From assembly GCF_003943935.1 (NCBI RefSeq), contig NZ_RJOB01000012.1, forward strand, positions 1-32,286: a stretch of 32,286 nucleotides of DNA, written 5' to 3'. Position 1 is the first letter of the stretch, and each line of letters starts with the position of its first letter. The notes beneath the pieces are model-generated. The model made no database searches. It saw only the letters and a program-made list of their open reading frames with translations, and was not told the DNA's origin. Made by a program: the position numbers and the translations under genes. Positions 25,661-32,286 of this stretch are shown one piece after another. This stretch comes from Streptococcus mitis (GTDB taxonomy: Bacteria; Bacillota; Bacilli; Lactobacillales; Streptococcaceae).

Positions 25661-26223
25661 TTTTATTGATTGACAACTATGATTCTTTTACCTATAACTT
25701 GGCCCAATACATTGGGAATTTTGCAGAAGTACAGGTCTTGAGAAATGATGATCCCAAGCTGTATGAAGAAGCTGAAAAAGCAGATGGTCTGGTCTTTTCT
25801 CCTGGTCCTGGTTGGCCAGTTGATGCTGGAAAGATGGAAGACATGATTCGTGACTTTGCAGGCAAGAAACCGATTCTAGGGATTTGTTTAGGTCACCAAG
25901 CCATTGCAGAAGTCTTTGGTGGTAAGCTAGGTTTGGCTCCAAAAGTCATGCATGGGAAACAGAGCAACATCAGCTTTGAAGCGCCATCTGTTTTGTATCA
26001 AGGCATTGAGGATGGTCGAGCGGTCATGCGTTACCACAGTATTTTGATTGAAGAAATGCCAGAAGACTTTGAAGTGACAGCTCGTTCGACTGATGACCAA
26101 GCCATTATGGGAATTCAACACAAAACCCGTCCAATATATGGCTTTCAGTACCATCCAGAAAGTATCGGAACGCCAGATGGCTTGTCTTCTATTCGGAATT
26201 TTATCGAAAAGGTTGTAAAGTGA
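25657..26223 (+). CDS. trpG: Anthranilate synthase glutamine amidotransferase subunit
   Basis: This subunit hydrolyses glutamine and passes ammonia to TrpE. It is 188 residues long. The class I amidotransferase triad is Cys77 (GICLGHQ), His166 and Glu168 (FQYHPES), and the N-terminus is the typical [13 protein letters not shown]. The 4-nt overlap with trpE indicates coupled translation. It is TrpG only, with no fused phosphoribosyltransferase. It could in principle also serve a PabB enzyme, as in Bacillus, but its place in the operon supports the Trp role. Confidence 0.96.
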   Translation: MILLIDNYDSFTYNLAQYIGNFAEVQVLRNDDPKLYEEAEKADGLVFSPGPGWPVDAGKMEDMIRDFAGKKPILGICLGHQAIAEVFGGKLGLAPKVMHGKQSNISFEAPSVLYQGIEDGRAVMRYHSILIEEMPEDFEVTARSTDDQAIMGIQHKTRPIYGFQYHPESIGTPDGLSSIRNFIEKVVK

Positions 26224-26233
26224 GGAAACTAGG

Positions 26234-27238
26234 ATGAAAGAGATTATTGAAAAACTAGCAAAATTTGAAAATCTATCAGGTGTAGAAATGACGGATGTTA
26301 TCGAGCGTATCGTTACTGGGCGTGTAACTGAGGCGCAGATTGCTTCTCTCCTTTTGGCTCTTAAGATGAAGGGGGAAACACCTGAAGAACGCACAGCCAT
26401 TGCCCAAGTCATGAGAGGGCATGCCCAACATATTCCAACTGAGATTCATGATGCCATGGACAACTGTGGTACAGGTGGGGACAAGTCTTTCAGCTTTAAC
26501 ATCTCCACAACTTCAGCCTTTGTTTTGGCTGGTGGTGGTGTTCACATGGCCAAGCATGGTAACCGCTCGATTTCTTCTAAATCTGGTTCTGCAGATGTCC
26601 TCGAAGCTTTGGGCATTAATCTAGACCTCAAGCCAGCTGAACTAGGTAAGGTCTTTGATAAAACTGGCATCGTCTTTCTCTTTGCTAAAAATATGCACCC
26701 AGCTATGAAGTACATCATGCCAGCTCGTTTGGAACTAGGAATTCCAACGATCATGAACTTGACTGGTCCACTGATTCACCCAATGGCTTTGGAAACACAG
26801 CTTCTTGGAATTAGTCGTCCAGAACTTCTAGAAAGTACAGCTCAGGTTTTGAAAAACATGGGGCGCAAACGTGCTATCGTAGTTGCTGGACCAGAAGGCT
26901 TGGATGAAGCTGGTTTGAATGGAACAACCAAGATTGCTCTCCTTGAAAATGGTGAAATCACCTTGTCAAGCTTTAGTCCAGAGGATTTGGGGATGGAGCG
27001 CTACGCTATCGAAGATATCCGTGGTGGCAATGCTCAGGAAAATGCAGAAATTTTGCTCAGCGTTCTTAAAAACGAACCAAGTCCATTCTTGGAAACTACA
27101 GTTTTAAATGCTGGTCTTGGTTTCTATGCTAATGGTAAGGTTGATAGCATTAAGGAAGGAGTTGCCTTGGCCCGTCAAGTGATTGCTAGTGGCAAGGCCC
27201 TTGAAAAACTCAGACTGTTACAGGAGTACCAAAAATGA
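26234..27238 (+). CDS. trpD: Anthranilate phosphoribosyltransferase
   Basis: This enzyme joins anthranilate to PRPP. It has 334 residues. The PRPP loop [20 protein letters not shown] begins near residue 77, followed by [20 protein letters not shown] and the second phosphate motif [19 protein letters not shown] short 10-bp gap separates it from trpG, with GAGGAA before the ATG, and it overlaps trpC by 4 nt (ATGA). Confidence 0.97.
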   Translation: MKEIIEKLAKFENLSGVEMTDVIERIVTGRVTEAQIASLLLALKMKGETPEERTAIAQVMRGHAQHIPTEIHDAMDNCGTGGDKSFSFNISTTSAFVLAGGGVHMAKHGNRSISSKSGSADVLEALGINLDLKPAELGKVFDKTGIVFLFAKNMHPAMKYIMPARLELGIPTIMNLTGPLIHPMALETQLLGISRPELLESTAQVLKNMGRKRAIVVAGPEGLDEAGLNGTTKIALLENGEITLSSFSPEDLGMERYAIEDIRGGNAQENAEILLSVLKNEPSPFLETTVLNAGLGFYANGKVDSIKEGVALARQVIASGKALEKLRLLQEYQK

Positions 27239-28002
27239 GTCAGGAATTTTTAGCACGAATTTTGAAGCAGAAGGCGCGTGAGGTTGAGCAGATGGAGCTG
27301 GAGGAAATCCAGCCCCTGCGCCAGACCTATCGCTTGGCTGACTATCTAAAACAACACCAAGACCGTTTACAGGTAATCGCTGAGGTCAAGAAAGCTAGCC
27401 CTAGTTTGGGAGATATCAATCTCGATGTGGATATTGTGCAACAGGTCCAGACTTATGAAGCGAATGGCGCAGTAATGATTTCAGTTTTGACAGATGAAGT
27501 TTTTTTTAAAGGTCATTTGGATTATCTACGGGAGATTTCCAGTCAGGTGCAGATTCCGACGCTCAACAAGGACTTTATCATCGATGAAAAACAAATCATC
27601 CGTGCTCGCAATGCAGGTGCAACAGTTATCTTGCTCATTGTGGCAGCCTTGTCCGAAGAACGCCTCAAGGAACTTTATGACTATGCGACAGAGCTTGGTC
27701 TGGAAGTCTTGGTGGAAACTCACAATCTAGCTGAACTAGAATTGGCTCACAGACTTGGTGCCCAGATTATCGGAGTCAATAACCGCAACTTGACCACCTT
27801 TGAAGTTGACTTGCAGACCAGTGTAGACTTGTCCCAGCACTTTAAGAAAGGACGCTATTACATTTCTGAATCTGCTATTTTCACAGGGCAGGATGCGGAA
27901 CGAGTAGCGCCATACTTTAACGGAATTTTAGTAGGGACAGCTCTCATGCAGGCAGAAGATGTGGCCCAGAGAATCAAGGAGTTGCAGATTGACAAAGGTT
28001 AA
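27235..28002 (+). CDS. trpC: Indole-3-glycerol phosphate synthase
   Basis: This TIM-barrel enzyme closes the indole ring from CdRP. It has 255 residues and is single-function, not fused to TrpF. Catalytic and binding segments are [15 protein letters not shown] (about 46-60, with the essential Lys), [27 protein letters not shown] (second Lys), [23 protein letters not shown] and YISESAIF. It overlaps trpD by 4 nt and trpF by 14 nt. Confidence 0.97.
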   Translation: MSQEFLARILKQKAREVEQMELEEIQPLRQTYRLADYLKQHQDRLQVIAEVKKASPSLGDINLDVDIVQQVQTYEANGAVMISVLTDEVFFKGHLDYLREISSQVQIPTLNKDFIIDEKQIIRARNAGATVILLIVAALSEERLKELYDYATELGLEVLVETHNLAELELAHRLGAQIIGVNNRNLTTFEVDLQTSVDLSQHFKKGRYYISESAIFTGQDAERVAPYFNGILVGTALMQAEDVAQRIKELQIDKG

Positions 28003-28588
28003 AATTTGTGGACTATCGACCAAAGAAGCGGTGGAAACAGCCGTATCAGCAGGAGCAGACTACATCGGTTTTGTCTTTGCACCTAGTAAAAGACAGGTGA
28101 CCTTGGATCAGGCTGTTGAGCTGGCAACGCTTATTCCTGCAGATGTCAAAAAGGTTGGTGTATTTGTTTCACCAAGTCGGGCAGAACTGCTAGAAGCGAT
28201 TGACAAAGTTGGCTTGAACTTGGTTCAAGTTCATGGTCAGGTGGCAGATGATTTATTTGATAATTTGCCTTGTGCCAGCATTCAGGCTGTGCAGGTGGAT
28301 GGAGATGGTCATGTACCCGATTCTCAGGCAGACTATCTACTCTTTGATGCCCCTGTGGCTGGGAGTGGCCAGACCTTTGACTGGGCTCAACTGGATACGA
28401 CTGGACTAACTCAGCCTTTCTTTATCGCAGGTGGGCTTAAGGAAGACAATGTAGTAAAAGCAATTCAACACTTTACTCCCTATGCAGTAGATGTATCAAG
28501 CGGAGTGGAGACAGATGGACAGAAAGATCATGAAAAGATTAGAAGATTTATAGAGAGGGTAAAGAATGGCATATCAAGAACCAAATAA
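27989..28588 (+). CDS. trpF: Phosphoribosylanthranilate isomerase (TTG start)
   Basis: This enzyme isomerises PRA to CdRP. It has 199 residues in a TIM barrel: KVKICGLST at the N-terminus with the catalytic Cys (residue 7), [34 protein letters not shown] and AVDVSSGVE with the catalytic Asp. The frame is open back to 27959, but the conserved start MTKVKICG fits a TTG at 27989 with AAGGAG (27976-27981) 7 nt upstream, inside the end of trpC. This would make it one of the few non-ATG starts in the window. It overlaps trpB by 23 nt. Confidence 0.95.
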   Translation: MTKVKICGLSTKEAVETAVSAGADYIGFVFAPSKRQVTLDQAVELATLIPADVKKVGVFVSPSRAELLEAIDKVGLNLVQVHGQVADDLFDNLPCASIQAVQVDGDGHVPDSQADYLLFDAPVAGSGQTFDWAQLDTTGLTQPFFIAGGLKEDNVVKAIQHFTPYAVDVSSGVETDGQKDHEKIRRFIERVKNGISRTK

Positions 28589-29789
28589 AGATGGATTTTA
28601 CGGAAAATTCGGTGGACGTTTCGTCCCAGAAACATTGATGACAGCAGTTTTAGAGTTGGAGAAGGCCTACCGTGAAAGTCAGGCAGACCCAAGTTTCCAA
28701 GAGGAATTAAACCAACTTTTGCGCCAGTATGTGGGGCGTGAAACTCCTCTTTACTACGCAAAAAACTTGACCCAGCATATCAGCGGAGCCAAGATTTATC
28801 TCAAACGGGAAGACCTCAACCATACAGGGGCCCACAAGATTAACAATGCCTTAGGACAAGTTTTGCTTGCCAAACGCATGGGCAAAAAGAAAATTATCGC
28901 TGAAACAGGTGCAGGTCAGCACGGTGTGGCAACTGCAACAGCTGCAGCCCTCTTTAACATGGAATGTACTATCTACATGGGTGAGGAGGATGTCAAACGC
29001 CAAGCCCTCAATGTGTTCCGTATGGAGCTTTTGGGAGCCAAGGTTGAGGCAGTGACAGATGGTTCGCGCGTGCTCAAGGATGCAGTCAATGCAGCCCTTC
29101 GTTCATGGGTGGCTAATATCGATGATACCCACTATATCCTTGGTTCTGCCTTGGGGCCTCATCCTTTCCCAGAAATTGTTCGTGACTTCCAAAGTGTCAT
29201 CGGTAGAGAAGCTAAACAGCAGTACCGTGACTTGACAGGTCAAGATTTGCCAGATGCTCTAGTAGCCTGTGTTGGTGGTGGTTCTAATGCCATCGGGCTC
29301 TTTCATCCATTTGTAGAAGATGAGTCTGTAGCTATGTATGGGGCTGAAGCGGCTGGACTTGGTGTGGATACGGAGCACCACGCAGCTACCTTGACCAAGG
29401 GTCGTCCGGGTGTCCTTCACGGTTCCCTCATGGATGTGCTCCAAGATGCCCATGGTCAAATTCTTGAAGCCTTCTCTATCTCAGCAGGTTTGGACTATCC
29501 TGGTATCGGTCCAGAACATTCTCACTACCACGATATTAAACGTGCCAGCTATGTCCCTGTGACAGACGAAGAAGCCTTGGAAGGATTCCAGCTCTTGTCT
29601 CGTGTGGAAGGGATTATCCCAGCCTTGGAATCTAGCCATGCTATCGCTTTTGCAGTGAAATTGGCCAAAGAACTCGGTCCAGACAAATCTATGATAGTCT
29701 GCCTATCGGGTCGTGGTGACAAGGATGTGGTTCAAGTCAAAGACCGCTTGGAAGCAGATGCAGCAAAGAAGGGAGAAGCTCATGCCTAA
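28566..29789 (+). CDS. trpB: Tryptophan synthase beta chain (operon copy)
   Basis: This enzyme makes tryptophan from indole and serine in the alpha2-beta2 complex with TrpA. It has 407 residues. The PLP lysine is Lys91 in [11 protein letters not shown], Glu113 is in [11 protein letters not shown], and [19 protein letters not shown] and LSGRGDKD follow. The ATG follows GAGAGGG inside the end of trpF. It overlaps trpA by 8 nt. It is the canonical partner of TrpA; a second, divergent copy lies upstream of trpE. Confidence 0.98.
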   Translation: MAYQEPNKDGFYGKFGGRFVPETLMTAVLELEKAYRESQADPSFQEELNQLLRQYVGRETPLYYAKNLTQHISGAKIYLKREDLNHTGAHKINNALGQVLLAKRMGKKKIIAETGAGQHGVATATAAALFNMECTIYMGEEDVKRQALNVFRMELLGAKVEAVTDGSRVLKDAVNAALRSWVANIDDTHYILGSALGPHPFPEIVRDFQSVIGREAKQQYRDLTGQDLPDALVACVGGGSNAIGLFHPFVEDESVAMYGAEAAGLGVDTEHHAATLTKGRPGVLHGSLMDVLQDAHGQILEAFSISAGLDYPGIGPEHSHYHDIKRASYVPVTDEEALEGFQLLSRVEGIIPALESSHAIAFAVKLAKELGPDKSMIVCLSGRGDKDVVQVKDRLEADAAKKGEAHA

Positions 29790-30558
29790 GACACTAACAG
29801 AAAAATTAAACGCTATTAAAGCAGCTGGAAAAGGAATTTTCGTTCCTTATATCATGGCTGGTGACCACGAAAAAGGTTTGGATGGACTCGGAGAAACAAT
29901 CCACTTTTTAGAAGATTTGGGTGTCTCTGCAATTGAAGTGGGCATTCCCTTTTCAGATCCTGTCGCAGATGGACCTGTGATCGAAGAAGCAGGTCTGCGC
30001 AGTCTAGCCCACGGGACCTCTACCCAGGCTTTGGTTGAAACCTTGAAAACAATTGAAACAGAGGTTCCGCTGGTCATCATGACCTACTTCAACCCCCTCT
30101 TTCAGTACGGTGTTGAGAACTTTGTCAAAGATTTGGCAGATACAGGGGTTAAGGGCTTGATTATTCCAGACTTGCCTCATGAGCATGCCAACTTTGTAGA
30201 ACCATTTTTGGCAGATACAGATATCGCCTTGATTCCCCTAGTTAGTTTGACGACAGGGATTGAGCGCCAGAAAGAATTAATTAAAGGGGCAGAAGGATTT
30301 GTCTATGCGGTTGCCATCAATGGGGTGACAGGGAAATCTGGCAATTACCGCGCAGACTTGGACAAGCACTTGGCACAATTGCATCAAGTGGCCGATATCC
30401 CAGTCTTGACAGGTTTTGGCGTATCTAGTCAAGCCGATGTAGAACGCTTCAATGCAGTGTCAGATGGCGTTATCGTCGGTTCAAAAATCGTAAAAGCTCT
30501 CCACCAAGGAGAGCCGATTCAGGACTTTATCAAACAAGCAGTAGCTTACCAAAAATAA
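29782..30558 (+). CDS. trpA: Tryptophan synthase alpha chain
   Basis: This enzyme splits indole-3-glycerol phosphate to indole, which is channelled to TrpB. It has 258 residues. The catalytic acids are Glu52 ([10 protein letters not shown]) and Asp63 ([12 protein letters not shown]); the phosphate site has GVSSQADVE and [11 protein letters not shown] longer frame opens at 29713, but GGGAG before the ATG at 29782 and the family N-terminus ([11 protein letters not shown]) set the start. It ends the trp operon. Its last 29 bp overlap the 3' end of the convergent cclA gene. Confidence 0.97.
   Translation: MPKTLTEKLNAIKAAGKGIFVPYIMAGDHEKGLDGLGETIHFLEDLGVSAIEVGIPFSDPVADGPVIEEAGLRSLAHGTSTQALVETLKTIETEVPLVIMTYFNPLFQYGVENFVKDLADTGVKGLIIPDLPHEHANFVEPFLADTDIALIPLVSLTTGIERQKELIKGAEGFVYAVAINGVTGKSGNYRADLDKHLAQLHQVADIPVLTGFGVSSQADVERFNAVSDGVIVGSKIVKALHQGEPIQDFIKQAVAYQK
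30492..30514 (-). terminator. Terminator-like hairpin for cclA inside trpA
   Basis: On the minus strand GCTCTCC (30514-30508) and GGAGAGC (30502-30496) form a perfect 7-bp stem with a 5-nt loop, followed by four T residues. It lies about 16 bp past the cclA stop codon, within the trpA reading frame. Confidence 0.55.
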
Positions 30559-31189
30559 TCACACAAGTAGCGAGTAAGAGGAAAGGCACGAAAGGAAGTC
30601 TTTCCTTTTCCTTTTGCAGGAGAAAGGCTAGAATCCCTGTCGCTGAAGCAAACTGAATTAAGATCAGTAGTTCAGTCGTACTAAAGATGAGAGCGCAAGA
30701 AGCTAGAAAGAGAAAATCCCCTGCGCCCATGCGGATATCGATAAAATGAGCTAAAATTCCAAGAGCAAGGAAGAAGACCATGACTAGATTCCAGCCAGAG
30801 GAAGCCATGAGGATTAGGTGGAAAGTCATCCAGACCAGTAAGGGATATTCCTGATGGCGAAAGTCGTAGATGCCCAGGGTCAAACCCGCAGTGATTAGGA
30901 TGACTTGACTCAAGGAAAGTAATTCCCAAGACCAAGCCAGAAAGATGAGCCCTAAGCCTAGTTCCAAAAGGGCATACCAGACTGGATAAGGAGCCTTGCA
31001 GTAGAGACAGCGAAAGCGATTGAAGACCTGCGAGAGAATCGGAATCAAATCTAAGGGACGCAAGCGAGTCTGACAGGAATCGCAGTGACTGGCTGGGCTG
31101 ATAATGGATTGCTCTGGAAAACGGTCAATGACCAAACCAAGAAAGGAAGCGAGAATGCTCCCGACAAGAAAAAAATAAAAATCAATCAT
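30530..31189 (-). CDS. cclA: Type IV prepilin peptidase of the competence pseudopilus
   Basis: This membrane aspartic protease of family A24 cuts and methylates ComGC-type pseudopilins needed for DNA uptake. It has 219 residues and about seven membrane segments. Two Cys pairs (CDSC at 36-39 and CLYC at 61-64) form the cytoplasmic zinc-binding loop. The catalytic Asp residues are Asp109 ([11 protein letters not shown]) and Asp158 (RMGAGDFLF, the GxGD motif). The com-box TACGAATA lies 7 bp before the ATG, so SigX controls it in competence. I see no clear ribosome binding site. Its 3' end overlaps trpA tail-to-tail. Confidence 0.94.
   Translation of the reverse strand: MIDFYFFLVGSILASFLGLVIDRFPEQSIISPASHCDSCQTRLRPLDLIPILSQVFNRFRCLYCKAPYPVWYALLELGLGLIFLAWSWELLSLSQVILITAGLTLGIYDFRHQEYPLLVWMTFHLILMASSGWNLVMVFFLALGILAHFIDIRMGAGDFLFLASCALIFSTTELLILIQFASATGILAFLLQKEKERLPFVPFLLLATCVIIFGKLLLV
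30580..30609 (+). terminator. Weak candidate terminator of the trp operon
   Basis: GGAAAG (30580-30585) can pair with CTTTCC (30600-30605), or GAAAG (30590-30594) with CTTTC, followed by TTTT. It lies inside cclA on the opposite strand. The stem is short. Confidence 0.3.
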
Positions 31190-31196
31190 ACTTATC

Positions 31197-31204
31197 TATT
31201 CGTA
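31197..31204 (-). promoter_or_regulatory. Com-box (SigX/ComX promoter) of cclA
   Basis: The minus strand reads TACGAATA, the consensus -10 element of late competence genes, preceded by a T run (TTTTT). It ends 7 bp before the cclA start codon. Confidence 0.9.
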
Positions 31205-31221
31205 AAAAATGGGAGAAGTAG

Positions 31222-31227
31222 TATAAT
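31222..31227 (+). promoter_or_regulatory. -10 box of the GNAT gene
   Basis: TATAAT lies 31 bp before the ATG. No good -35 box is seen; that position is occupied by the com-box of cclA on the other strand. Confidence 0.5.
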
Positions 31228-31258
31228 GGAGAAATATAGATAAGATGGTGAGGCAAAG

Positions 31259-31714
31259 ATGATAATTCGTTTTGAAGAAAAGGTGAGTACAGAAAACGCT
31301 CAGCTCGTATGCAAATGGTCCAATTCTCTTGGCAAATCCTTTCAAGAACAATGGATGGGAACAATGATTCCTTTTCCCTTGACAATTCAAGTCTTGCAAG
31401 ATTTGGAAGGAATCTTTTCAATCTTTGAAGGACAAGAGTTTGTGGGGCTTATCCAGAAAATCAGACTAGAAGAGAGAAATCTACATATCGGACGCTTTTT
31501 GATCAACCCCCAGAAACAGGGGCAGGGACTAGGTAGCCAGACTTTAAGGAAATTTGTTAGTTTGGCCTTTGAAAATGAAGACATAGATAGTATTTCTTTA
31601 AATGTATTCGAAGTAAATCAAGCAGCCAAGCACCTTTACCAAAAAGAAGGATTTGAAATCGTTCAAATAGTTGAAGAACCTGTACGAAAATACATTATGA
31701 AAAAGGGGAGATAG
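31259..31714 (+). CDS. GNAT-family N-acetyltransferase
   Basis: The protein has 151 residues and a GNAT fold. The acetyl-CoA pyrophosphate loop is visible as PQKQGQGLGSQTLRKFVSLA (about residues 83-102), and the C-terminal part has VNQAAKHLYQKEGFEIVQIV. The substrate is unknown. The ATG follows GTGAGG. It is divergent from cclA, with 69 bp between. A transposase remnant starts directly after its stop codon. Confidence 0.87.
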   Translation: MIIRFEEKVSTENAQLVCKWSNSLGKSFQEQWMGTMIPFPLTIQVLQDLEGIFSIFEGQEFVGLIQKIRLEERNLHIGRFLINPQKQGQGLGSQTLRKFVSLAFENEDIDSISLNVFEVNQAAKHLYQKEGFEIVQIVEEPVRKYIMKKGR

Positions 31715-32025
31715 AAAGTAAAAATCCTTGAAATCAATCTTAACTGCGATGATGAACCTGAATCAGCCCCTCAAAAGAGACTGTATATGAATGAACGTTA
31801 CCAGTGTTTAAAAACTAAAGAATATCAGGCACTTTTATCTTCCAATGGTAGACAAATTTTCGCTAAACGTAAGATTGATATGAAATCTGTCTTTGGGCAG
31901 ATAAAGGTTTGCTTGGTTATAAGAGATGTTATCTGAGAGGTAAGCGCCAAGTGAGAATTGACATGGGATTCGTACTCATGGTCAACAACCTGCTGAAATA
32001 TAATAAGAGAAAGAGGCGAAATTAA
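31715..32025 (+). pseudogene. IS1182-like transposase C-terminal remnant with frameshift
   Basis: Two reading frames together give the end of a DDE transposase: NERYQCLKTKEYQALLSSN and AKRKIDMKSVFGQIK in one frame to about 31908, then LLGYKRCYLRGKRQVRIDMG and NNLLKYNKRKRRN in another to the stop at 32023-32025. Such sequences end streptococcal IS1182-type transposases. The N-terminal part is absent and a single-base shift near 31905-31915 breaks the frame, so it is dead. Confidence 0.8.
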
Positions 32026-32042
32026 AAAGCTAGAGTTTGTAC

Positions 32043-32062
32043 TGACCCCAAAAAGTTAGACA
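32043..32062 (-). repeat. Terminal inverted repeat of an IS3-family element
   Basis: TGACCCCAAAAAGTTAGACA is the kind of end found on IS150-group IS3 elements. It lies just outside the transposase stop codon, marking the downstream end of the element that runs off the right edge. Confidence 0.65.
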
Positions 32063-32068
32063 ATTAAT

Positions 32069-32286
32069 TTATCCGAAGGATTTAGTTCTGTATTGCACAG
32101 GACTGAGTCCTTTTAGTTTTACCTTAATTCGTTTATTGTTGTAGTAATCAATATAGTCTACAATAGCTTGTTCCAATTGCTTAAGCGACTGAAACGACTT
32201 CTCATAACCGTAAAACATTTCCGATTTCAGAATGCCAAAGAAGGACTCCATCATACCATTGTCTGGGCTGTTACCCTTACGTGACA
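32069..32286 (-). mobile_element. IS3-family (IS150 group) transposase OrfB, 3' part, cut by the window edge
   Basis: The minus-strand frame is open to the right edge and reads the end of an IS3 integrase domain: SRKGNSPDNGMMESFFGILK with the third catalytic acid (Glu of MESFF), then YYNNKRIKVKLKGLSPVQYR near the C-terminus. The ATG at 32254 is internal, so the visible frame is only the last ~71 residues. Whether the whole element is intact cannot be seen. Confidence 0.85.

Overview
The window looks like a mitis-group Streptococcus chromosome (S. pneumoniae, S. pseudopneumoniae, S. mitis or S. oralis). The evidence is a pneumococcal-type BOX repeat (A-B-C layout), the gene order pnuC-sczA-czcD-nmlR-adhC-galR-galKT-pbuX/xpt-exoA-trp-cclA, AT-rich intergenic DNA with strong TTGACA/TATAAT promoters, and a com-box (TACGAATA) in front of a prepilin peptidase gene. 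Nearly all of the DNA is chromosomal backbone. Mobile DNA shows only as two insertion-sequence remnants at the right end.

Left part (1-10050). The window opens inside the fused permease/binding protein of an osmoprotectant-type ABC importer, whose pneumococcal counterpart is now known as the ergothioneine importer EgtU. Then come pnuC behind a structured leader, a BOX repeat, the divergent Zn-stress pair sczA/czcD with two palindromic operator sites, the thiol/carbonyl-stress pair nmlR-adhC behind a MerR-type 19-bp-spacer promoter, and the galactose locus galR<->galK-galT with a small thioesterase gene.

Middle part (10050-22500). xpt-pbuX lies on the minus strand behind a guanine riboswitch, followed by a VOC protein gene and exoA. 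Next is a three-gene operon encoding a CPBP membrane protease, an SdpR-like repressor and an SdpI-like membrane immunity protein. Its promoter sits between two copies of one 22-bp palindrome. After it come a DUF3290/DUF421 membrane pair, a heterodimeric ABC exporter with one degenerate ATP site, and two genes (initiating sugar-phosphate transferase and DegT aminotransferase) that match the AATGal genes of teichoic-acid synthesis.

Right part (22500-32286). A complete trpEGDCFBA operon is preceded by a T-box leader. Directly upstream of that is a second tryptophan synthase beta gene with its own T-box. Both T-boxes carry a TGG (Trp) specifier next to the base of stem I. The second T-box starts one base after the stop codon of the extra trpB, so the trp operon may be gated twice. 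trpA overlaps tail-to-tail with the competence prepilin peptidase gene cclA, which is read from a com-box only 7 bp from its ATG. A GNAT acetyltransferase gene, a frameshifted IS1182-like transposase tail and the end of an IS3-family element close the window.

Most promising for a second look: the double T-box/extra trpB arrangement, the toxin-less CPBP-SdpR-SdpI operon with its duplicated operator, the probably leaderless cclA mRNA with its terminator inside trpA, the candidate NAD-type leader of pnuC, and a missing Dpn restriction cassette between the thioesterase gene and pbuX.
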